This document shows positions 24,348 through 31,216 of a stretch of 53,494 bases of DNA, in pieces (the stretch's first letter is position 1; each line of letters starts with the position of its first letter). Source of the stretch: Terrimesophilobacter sp044508495 (GTDB lineage: Bacteria; Actinomycetota; Actinomycetes; Actinomycetales; Microbacteriaceae). A program made the translations under genes and the position numbers. The notes beneath the pieces were generated by a model that was not told where the DNA came from, searched no databases, and was given only the letters and a program-made list of their open reading frames with translations. The DNA lies in assembly GCA_044508495.1 (NCBI GenBank), contig JBIQHP010000003.1:1-53494 (forward strand), written 5' to 3'.

Positions 24348-25739
24348 TCAGGCGAAGAGGCTCTCGACCGCGTCCCGGAAGGCCTCGGTATGCCGGGCGA
24401 CGTCGTCGCTCGTCGTCGCGGGGCACATGAGCGCCATGTTGTGGAACGGGGTCACGAGGATGCCGCGGTTGAGGGCGTGGAGATGCAGGTACTGCTGGAG
24501 CTCGAAGTCGTCGGCGGCGGCCGCCTCGGCGCCGTTGCGCGGCGGCGTCCGGCGGAAGCTGTACTCGGCCCGGGCGCCGAGCCTCGTGACCTGCCATGGC
24601 GCGCCGAACTCGTCGATCGCCGCCTGGACGCCGGCAGTCCACTCGACGGCACGTGCGGTCATGCTCTCGAAGCCCGCGGGCGTCAGCACCTCGGAGAGCG
24701 TCGCCCGGATGCCGGCGAGTGAGAGCGCGTTCCCGGCGAGGGTTCCGCCCACTCCCCCGACGTCGATGTCCTCGAGCTCGAGGCTGTCCCTGGCGCGCCG
24801 CGCGAGCTCGGCCGTCATCCCGAAGGCGGCCGCCGGGATGCCGCCGCCGATGCTCTTGCCGACCACGACCGCATCCGGTTCGAGCCCCTCGGACTTCGTC
24901 ATCCCGCCGGGACCGGCGCTGATCGTGTGGGTCTCGTCGATCACGAGGATCGTGCCGTACCGGGTGCACAGCTCGCGGACCGCGGCGTGATATCCGTCCT
25001 CCGGGAGCACGATGCCGATGTTGGTGAGTGCCGGCTCGATGAGCATCGCGGCGATCTCGCCCGTCTCCAGCGCGGCCTCGAGCGCGGGGATGTCGTTGAA
25101 GGGCACGACCGCGGTCGTCTCGGAGGGCGGGACGGGCGCCCCGATGTTGCCGCGCCGCTCGACGACGGCGCCGCTCTCGTCCAGGGTCGCGAAGGTCTCG
25201 TCGACCGAGCCGTGATAGCAGTGGTCGTGCACGAGGATCTTCGGCCGCCCCGTCACCTGGCGCGCGTAACGGATGACGCTCCGGTTGGCGTCGGTCGCCG
25301 AGAGGGTGAACTGCCAGCTCGGCACGCCGAAGCGCTCGGCGAGGAGCTCGGCGGCGACCGCGGCGTCCTCGGTCGGGAGCATGAAGGTCGAGCCCCTGGC
25401 GAGCTGGGCCGAGAGCGCCTGCACGGCCGGCGCGGGGGCGTGACCGCACATCGCCCCCGTGTCGCCGAGGCACAGGTCGACGTGGTCGAGCCCGTCGACA
25501 TCCGTGAAGTGCGCTCCGGCGGCGCTCTTCACGTAGACGGGCCACGGGCCGGGCCACTTCGCCATCCAGAGCATCGGGACGCCGTCCGGCAGGTGCGGCG
25601 TCGCGGCGCGCCACAGCCGCTCCGACTCGGGGCGTGCGGCGCGGAAGAGCTCGATCTCCCGGTACCACAGCTCGGCGAGCCGATCCCGATCGCCGTAGGC
25701 GGCGGGAGGCGCCGCCGGGAGGTCAGCCGATCTTCTCAA
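24348..25739 (-). CDS. Class III aminotransferase, HemL-like, in the polyamine importer operon
   Basis: 463 residues. The PLP lysine is K295 in VVGKSIGGGIPAAAFG, and VIDETHTISAGPGG is the Asp-containing cofactor motif. SATDANRSVIRYARQVTG and HDHCYHGSVDET belong to the glutamate-1-semialdehyde aminomutase-like branch. The operon context (potD-A-B-C) argues for a catabolic transaminase rather than heme synthesis. The start is a TTG at 25739 preceded by AAGGAAG; this overlaps the potC 3' end by 17 nt. No later start keeps the conserved N-terminal region. The amine acted on is not known. Confidence 0.8.
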   Translation of the reverse strand: MRRSADLPAAPPAAYGDRDRLAELWYREIELFRAARPESERLWRAATPHLPDGVPMLWMAKWPGPWPVYVKSAAGAHFTDVDGLDHVDLCLGDTGAMCGHAPAPAVQALSAQLARGSTFMLPTEDAAVAAELLAERFGVPSWQFTLSATDANRSVIRYARQVTGRPKILVHDHCYHGSVDETFATLDESGAVVERRGNIGAPVPPSETTAVVPFNDIPALEAALETGEIAAMLIEPALTNIGIVLPEDGYHAAVRELCTRYGTILVIDETHTISAGPGGMTKSEGLEPDAVVVGKSIGGGIPAAAFGMTAELARRARDSLELEDIDVGGVGGTLAGNALSLAGIRATLSEVLTPAGFESMTARAVEWTAGVQAAIDEFGAPWQVTRLGARAEYSFRRTPPRNGAEAAAADDFELQQYLHLHALNRGILVTPFHNMALMCPATTSDDVARHTEAFRDAVESLFA

Positions 25740-26529
25740 GCCGCTTCCTTCGCATGGCGGCCGAGACCTGCGAGATGAGCACGAGGATGATCGCGAGGAA
25801 GAACACCGCGGAGGCGATGACGTTCGCCTCCGCCGGGATCCCGCGGGCCGCCGAGATGTAGATGTACTTCGGGAAGGTGCTCGTCGTCCCGGAGTTGAAG
25901 TTCGTGATGATGAAGTCGTCGAAGCTCAGCGCGAACGACAGGAGCGCCGCCGCGATGATGCCGGGGAGCAGGAGCGGGAAGGTCACCCTCCAGAACACCT
26001 GGCTCGGGGAGCCGTAGAGATCCCGCCCGGCCTCCTCGAGAGCGGGGTCGAGCGTCGAGACGCGCGCCTTGACCGTGACGACGACAAAGCTCACACAGAA
26101 CATGGTGTGCGCGATGATGATCGTCACGAGCCCCTTCTCGACCCCGGCCGTGAGGAACTCGGCGGCGAGGCCGGCGCCCAGCACGACTTCGGGGGTCGCC
26201 ATCGGCAGGAAGAGCAGGAGGCTGATCCCGGAGCGGAACCGGAAACGGTAGCGCACGAGCGCGATCGCGATCATCGTGCCCAGCACGGTCGCGGCGATCG
26301 TGGCGACGACGCCGATGAGGATGCTGTTGCCGAAAGCGACGCAGACCTCCTGCTTCGAGCACACGTTGAGCCACTTGTCGAAGGTGAAGCCGCGCCACAC
26401 GATGTTCGACTTGACCGAGTCGTTGAAGGAGAACACGAAGGTGTAGACGATCGGGATGAGCAGGAACACGAGCGCGACGGCCGCGTAGAGCGGGAGGAGC
26501 CAGGTTCCGAACCCGAAGCGGGATCTCAC
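25723..26529 (-). CDS. potC: Polyamine ABC transporter permease PotC
   Basis: 268 residues, six predicted membrane helices. The binding-protein-dependent permease motif is EEAGRDLYGSPSQVFWRVTFPLLLP (EAA loop, shown in part: EEAGRDLYGSPSQ), about residues 165-185. The GTG at 26529 overlaps the potB stop (GTGA). It forms the transmembrane pore with PotB and is energised by PotA. It follows the standard potABC order. Confidence 0.92.
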   Translation of the reverse strand: MRSRFGFGTWLLPLYAAVALVFLLIPIVYTFVFSFNDSVKSNIVWRGFTFDKWLNVCSKQEVCVAFGNSILIGVVATIAATVLGTMIAIALVRYRFRFRSGISLLLFLPMATPEVVLGAGLAAEFLTAGVEKGLVTIIIAHTMFCVSFVVVTVKARVSTLDPALEEAGRDLYGSPSQVFWRVTFPLLLPGIIAAALLSFALSFDDFIITNFNSGTTSTFPKYIYISAARGIPAEANVIASAVFFLAIILVLISQVSAAMRRKRLEKIG

Positions 26530-27437
26530 AGCAGGTCCTCCGTTCCGCTCCGCTTGACGTACACCGTGACCATCACGAGGATCACGGCCATGAGGATGAT
26601 CGACAGCGACGCCGCCGCCGGATAGTTGAGCGAGACGAGGAAGTTGCTCTCGATGACGTTCCCGATCATGGCGGTGCCGGTCCCGCCCAGGAAGTCCCGG
26701 CTGGCGTTGATGTAGTCGCCGGCCGCGGGGATGAAGGTCAGCAGCACGCCCGAGACGATGCCCGACATCGAGAGCGGGACGGTGACCTTGAAGAAGGTCA
26801 CCGAGGGCTTCGAGTACAGGTCGCCGCCGGCCTCGAGGAGCCGGGTGTCCAGACGCTCGAGCGTCGCGTAGAGCGGCAGGGTCATGAACGGGATGAAGTT
26901 GTAGGTGAGGCCGAAGACCACGGCGGCCGGAGTGCCGGTGAAGTGGGCGTCCGGGGCCATGAGCGCGAGCGCCTTGAGGCCGGTGATGACGGCCGACTCG
27001 TCCGAGAGGATCGACTTCCAGGCGAGCGTGCGCAGCAGGAAGCTGATGAAGAACGGCGCGATGACGAGCACGAGCATGAGGTTCTGCAGGAGCGGCCAGC
27101 GCCGCGCCTTGACCCCGATGAAGTAGGCGAGCGGGTAGCTGAACAGGAGGGCGAAGATCGTCGCGAGCACGGCGTAGAGGAACGAGCGCAGGATGTGCTC
27201 GCCGTAGGTGTCGACGACCTCGAGGTAGTTCTCCCAGCGGAAGGCGGCCTGATACTCGCCGATGTCGCCCGCGAGGAGCGGCTCCTGGAGCGAGGTCATG
27301 ACGAGCGAGACGAGCGGGACGAGGAAGAACAGCATGAGGTAGAGGATGCCGGGCAGCAGCAGGAACAGGGCGATCCTGCTCTTGCGCCTCGGCGCCTGCT
27401 CCTGCGCCGTTCCGGTCGCGAATGCGCTGAAGGCCAC
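26526..27437 (-). CDS. potB: Polyamine ABC transporter permease PotB
   Basis: 303 residues, GTG start at 27437, 2 nt after the potA stop. A Lys/Arg-rich N-terminus (APRRKSR) leads into the first helix FLLLPGILYLMLFFLVPL. The EAA-type loop is LEAGGDLYSKPSVTFFKV. IAPFFISFLLRTLAWKSIL is a typical PotB stretch. Partner of PotC in the pore. Confidence 0.92.
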   Translation of the reverse strand: MAFSAFATGTAQEQAPRRKSRIALFLLLPGILYLMLFFLVPLVSLVMTSLQEPLLAGDIGEYQAAFRWENYLEVVDTYGEHILRSFLYAVLATIFALLFSYPLAYFIGVKARRWPLLQNLMLVLVIAPFFISFLLRTLAWKSILSDESAVITGLKALALMAPDAHFTGTPAAVVFGLTYNFIPFMTLPLYATLERLDTRLLEAGGDLYSKPSVTFFKVTVPLSMSGIVSGVLLTFIPAAGDYINASRDFLGGTGTAMIGNVIESNFLVSLNYPAAASLSIILMAVILVMVTVYVKRSGTEDLL

Positions 27438-27439
27438 GG

Positions 27440-28639
27440 TCAGGCCTCCTCGAGCTCCGACATGAGGGCGCGCTTCTTCTGCACCGCGATCGTCGCCGTG
27501 TCGGTGTCGGCCGGGAAGCGCGGCGCCGGCGATGGCTCGTCGGCGAGTCCGAAGCCGTGGTCGACGTCCCAGCTCACCCAGACCTCGGCGCCCTCCCCGG
27601 CGAGCGGGCCGAAGGTCATGTTCTGCTGGAAGACCGAGACCGTGCCGATCCCGGGGATCGCGATGATGTACTGAGTGCTCACGCCGCTGAACGAGACGTC
27701 GATGATGCGGCCGGGGCCGAGGGAGTTGGTCCCCGCGGCCTTCTTCGGCGCCTCGGTGTGGAGATGGAGCTTCTCGGGCCGGACCCCGACCGTGACCTCG
27801 CCGGCGTGCCGCTGGGCGCGCTTCGTGGGCACCGTGATCTTGACGCCCTCGACATCCACCGTGATGCTGTTGCTCGTCGAGCCCGTGACGCTGCCCGTGA
27901 AGAGGTTGGACTGGCCGAGGAAGTTCGCGACGAAGGCGGTCCTCGGGAGCTCGTAGAGCTCTTCGGGGGCGCCGAGCTGCTCGATCTCGCCCTTGTTCAT
28001 GACGGCGACCGTGTCGGCCATCGTCATGGCCTCCTCCTGATCGTGGGTCACGTGGACGAAGGTCAGGCCGACCTCCTCCTGGATCGACTTGAGCTCGAGC
28101 TGCATCTGCCGGCGGAGCTTGAGATCGAGCGCTCCGAGCGGCTCGTCGAGCAGGAGGAGCGCCGGCCGGTTGACGATGGCCCTCGCGAGCGCGACCCGCT
28201 GCTGCTGGCCGCCGGAGAGCTGCTGGGGCTTCCGCGCGGCGAGGTGGTCGAGCTCGACGAGCCGCAGCGCCTCATGCGCCTTCTCGATCGGGTCGCCGAT
28301 CCGGCGCCGCCGGAGGCCGAAGGCCACGTTCTCGAGCACCGTCATGTGGGGGAAGAGCGCGTAGCTCTGGAACACCGTGTTGACCTGCCGCTGGTAGGGC
28401 TTGAGCTTCGTGACGTCCTTCCCGCCGATGAGGATCTTCCCCTCGGTCGGGTCCTCGAGCCCGGCGACGAGCCGCAGGGTCGTCGTCTTGCCGCACCCGG
28501 ACGGGCCGAGGAGGGCGAAGAACGACCCTGCGGGGATCGTCAGGTCGAGGTGCTCGATCGCGGTGAAGCCAGGGAAGCGCTTCTGGATGCCGACGAGCTC
28601 GAGGTCCGCTCCGCTCTCGGCAAAGGCCCCGGATGCCAC
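27440..28639 (-). CDS. potA: Polyamine ABC transporter ATPase PotA
   Basis: 399 residues, GTG start at 28639, one base after the potD stop. Walker A GPSGCGKTTT near residues 46-55, signature LSGGQQQR, Walker B LLLLDEPLGALD, switch His in VHVTHDQEEAM. The C-terminal TOBE regulatory domain (VGVRPEKLHLHTEAP onward) is present. The tail after about residue 370 (SPAPRFPADTDTATIAVQKK) is longer than usual. It powers PotBC for the operon PotD and probably also for the two orphan PotD paralogues. Confidence 0.94.
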   Translation of the reverse strand: MASGAFAESGADLELVGIQKRFPGFTAIEHLDLTIPAGSFFALLGPSGCGKTTTLRLVAGLEDPTEGKILIGGKDVTKLKPYQRQVNTVFQSYALFPHMTVLENVAFGLRRRRIGDPIEKAHEALRLVELDHLAARKPQQLSGGQQQRVALARAIVNRPALLLLDEPLGALDLKLRRQMQLELKSIQEEVGLTFVHVTHDQEEAMTMADTVAVMNKGEIEQLGAPEELYELPRTAFVANFLGQSNLFTGSVTGSTSNSITVDVEGVKITVPTKRAQRHAGEVTVGVRPEKLHLHTEAPKKAAGTNSLGPGRIIDVSFSGVSTQYIIAIPGIGTVSVFQQNMTFGPLAGEGAEVWVSWDVDHGFGLADEPSPAPRFPADTDTATIAVQKKRALMSELEEA

Positions 28640-28640
28640 C

Positions 28641-29849
28641 TCAGGCCCCGAGGAGGATCGCCTGGAACTGCGCTCCGTACTTCTGCTCCTCGGCCGCGCT
28701 CAGGCTGCGGAAGACGTGCGCGTTGGCGAGGGTCGCGTCGCTCGGGAAGATGAGCTGGTTGTCGGCCAGCTCGGGGTCGATCGCCTCCATGGCCTCCTTC
28801 GTCCCGACCACCGGCGGGATGTAGTTGACGTAGGCGGCGACCTGGGCGGCGACCTCGGGGTCGTAGTAGTAGTTGATGAGCGCCTCGGCGTTCTTCTTGT
28901 GCTCGGAGCCGATCGGGATCACGAAGTTGTCGTTCCAGAGCGTTCCGCCCTTGCTCGGGAGCGCGAAGTCCCAGTGGTCCCCGGCCTCGAAGTTGAGCTG
29001 GGTGATGTCGCCCGACCACACGATCGCGGCGAGGGTGTCGCCGTTCTGGAGGTCCTCCTTGTAGGAGTTGCCCTTGATGTTGCGGATCTGGCCGTCGTCG
29101 ACCTGCTTCTGCAGGAGGTCGATCGCCGCGCCGAACTGGTCGTCGCCCCAGTCGCCGTCGATCGCCGTGCCGAGATCCTGCATGATGCAGCCCATGGTGT
29201 CGCGCATCTCGGAGAGCACGCCGACGCGGCCCTTGAGCGAGGAGTCCCAGAGGTCGGAGACCGAGGAGAGCCCGCCGGGCAGCTCGTCCTTGTTCCAGGC
29301 GATGCCGGCGAAGCCGCCCTGCCAGGGGAGTGACATCTTCCGCCCCGGGTCGAAGTCCACGTCGGCGAGGGCGGGGACGAGGTTCTTCTTGTTCGGAATG
29401 TTGGCCTCGTCGAGCTCCTGCGTGTAGCCGAACCGGATGAGCCGGTCAACCATCCAGTCGGTGAGGCACACGGTGTCCGCGCCGATGTCCTGGCCGAGCT
29501 TGAGCTGGTCCTTGACCTTGCCGTAGTAGGTGTTGTTGTCGTCGACCGCCTCGGTGTAGGTGGCCTTGATCCCGGTCTGGGCCGAGAACGCCTCGAGGGT
29601 CGGGTAGTTGCCGTCGTCGTCGACGTCGAGATAGAGGGCCCAGTTGTCCCACCGGACGATCTTGTCGGTGTCCGACTTGTCCGTCGCGGGCTTCGGCTTC
29701 TCGCCGCCGCCCGTCGAGCAGGCGGCGAGGGCGAGGGCGGCCGCGCTGATCCCGGCGCCCTTGAGCATGCCGCGCCGCGAGAACTGGGCGCGCTGGGCCT
29801 GGAGCACGAGGCTGCGGATGAACGGGTCTTCTGGCAGAGGTCTGGTCAT
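28641..29849 (-). CDS. potD: Polyamine ABC transporter substrate-binding lipoprotein PotD (operon copy)
   Basis: 402 residues, ATG at 29849 with GAAGGAG about 9 nt upstream. The export signal has FSRRGMLKGAG and the lipobox LALAAC. The mature part shows the PotD fold (VRWDNWALYLDVDDD, SLPWQGGFAGIAWNKDELPGG, DLWDSSLKGRVGVL). First gene of the potD-A-B-C-aminotransferase operon. It lies divergent from ald across a 251-bp regulatory region that carries a third version of the shared promoter element. Confidence 0.92.
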   Translation of the reverse strand: MTRPLPEDPFIRSLVLQAQRAQFSRRGMLKGAGISAAALALAACSTGGGEKPKPATDKSDTDKIVRWDNWALYLDVDDDGNYPTLEAFSAQTGIKATYTEAVDDNNTYYGKVKDQLKLGQDIGADTVCLTDWMVDRLIRFGYTQELDEANIPNKKNLVPALADVDFDPGRKMSLPWQGGFAGIAWNKDELPGGLSSVSDLWDSSLKGRVGVLSEMRDTMGCIMQDLGTAIDGDWGDDQFGAAIDLLQKQVDDGQIRNIKGNSYKEDLQNGDTLAAIVWSGDITQLNFEAGDHWDFALPSKGGTLWNDNFVIPIGSEHKKNAEALINYYYDPEVAAQVAAYVNYIPPVVGTKEAMEAIDPELADNQLIFPSDATLANAHVFRSLSAAEEQKYGAQFQAILLGA

Positions 29850-29905
29850 GTGAGTGCAACTCCTTCACGACTGGTGCTGACGGCGGACGACTTTGTTCCG
29901 TGTGG

Positions 29906-29920
29906 CTAGATACTGTCACA
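29906..29920 (-). promoter_or_regulatory. Shared potD promoter element (operon potD)
   Basis: On the minus strand TGTGACAGTATCTAG, about 57 nt upstream of the potD start. It matches the elements before the two orphan potD genes at TGTG..AGTATC. The remainder of 29850-30100 holds a TTTTGGTGC sequence at 30005-30013 on the plus strand and no gene. Confidence 0.45.
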
Positions 29921-30100
29921 CCAACGCACCGAAGTGCACCAGAAAGAGACCGAAACAACGACATCCGGCGTCGAATTTCACGAAATCAGCACCTATTCGC
30001 CCGATTTTGGTGCGGAATCCATCGTCCTGCCCGAGTAGGCTTGTCGACGGAACGGCACGAGGGCGTGCCGTTCGGCGCCGAGAAGCAGGGCAGGAGAGCA

Positions 30101-31216
30101 ATGAGGGTCGCCATCCCCAGGGAGATCAAGAACAACGAGTTCCGGGTGGCCATCACCCCCGCGGGCGTCCACGATCTGGTCGCCCACGGCCATGAGGTCG
30201 TCGTCGAGACCGGTGCGGGGCTCGGATCGTCGATCACCGATGCGGAGTACGCCTCCGCCGGCGCGCGGATCGCGAAGGATGCCGCCGAGACCTGGGCGGC
30301 GGCCGAGATGCTTCTCAAGGTGAAGGAGCCGGTTGCTGCGGAGTACGGCTACTTCCGCGACGATCTGCTGATCTTCGCCTACCTCCACCTCGCGGCGGAG
30401 CCCGAGCTCACCGGGGCGCTCGTCGCCTCGAAGGTCACCGCGGTCGCCTACGAGACGGTGCAGCTTCCCAACCGGGCACTGCCGCTGCTCGCCCCGATGA
30501 GCGAGGTGGCCGGCAGGCTGGCGCCCATCGTCGGCGCGAACGCGATGCTCAAGCCCCACGGCGGTCCCGGCCTCCTCGTCCCGGGTGTCCCCGGCACCTA
30601 TCCGGCGAAGGTCGTCGTGCTCGGCGGGGGTGTGGCGGGCTCGAACGCGGTCTCGGTCTCGGTCGGTCTCGGAGCGGACGTGACCGTGCTCGACACCAAC
30701 CTTCAGCGGCTCAAGGAGCTCGACGAGCTCTACGCCGGGCGCATCCGCACGATCGCCTCGAACGGATTCGAGATCGAGCGCGCGGTGCTCGGCGCCGACC
30801 TCGTGATCGGCTCGGTGCTCGTCCCCGGAGCCAAGGCGCCGAAGCTCGTGGGCAACGACCTCGTCTCGCGCATGAAGCCGGGAAGCGTGCTCGTCGACAT
30901 CGCCGTCGACCAGGGCGGATGCTTCGCCGACTCGCATCCGACGACGCACGCCGATCCGACCTTCACGGTCCACGGCTCCCTGTTCTACTGCGTGGCGAAC
31001 ATGCCGGGCGCCGTGCCGAACACCTCGACCTACGCGCTCACCAACGCCACGATGCCCTACGTGCGCGCCCTCGCGAACAACGGATGGCGTTCCGCCCTCT
31101 CGGCGGATGCCGCGCTCGCCCTGGGACTTAACACCCACGACGGCCACGTCGTCAACGAGCCGGTCGCGACGGCGCTCGGGCTCGGGCACGTACCGGTCGC
31201 GAGCGTGCTGGGCTAG
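30101..31216 (+). CDS. ald: Alanine dehydrogenase Ald
   Basis: 371 residues, ATG at 30101 with AGGAG 6 nt upstream. The N-terminal MRVAIPREIKNNEFRVAITP, substrate Lys in LLKVKEP, catalytic His in YLHLAAEPEL and the NAD-binding VVLGGGVAGSNAV are all present, as is DIAVDQGGCFADSHPTTH. It interconverts alanine and pyruvate plus ammonia. Pyruvate-dependent transaminases of polyamine breakdown yield alanine, so the neighbouring genes feed it. In actinobacteria ald is often under Lrp/AldR control; the TTTTGGTGC upstream could be such a site. It shares the tetranucleotide CTAG as stop with the convergent ATPase gene. Confidence 0.95.
   Translation: MRVAIPREIKNNEFRVAITPAGVHDLVAHGHEVVVETGAGLGSSITDAEYASAGARIAKDAAETWAAAEMLLKVKEPVAAEYGYFRDDLLIFAYLHLAAEPELTGALVASKVTAVAYETVQLPNRALPLLAPMSEVAGRLAPIVGANAMLKPHGGPGLLVPGVPGTYPAKVVVLGGGVAGSNAVSVSVGLGADVTVLDTNLQRLKELDELYAGRIRTIASNGFEIERAVLGADLVIGSVLVPGAKAPKLVGNDLVSRMKPGSVLVDIAVDQGGCFADSHPTTHADPTFTVHGSLFYCVANMPGAVPNTSTYALTNATMPYVRALANNGWRSALSADAALALGLNTHDGHVVNEPVATALGLGHVPVASVLG

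Noticed and set aside
29850..30100. Riboswitch or small RNA in the longest intergenic region
   Set aside because: I see promoter-like and operator-like words but no paired-stem pattern of a known riboswitch class; it is better read as a divergent promoter region for potD and ald.
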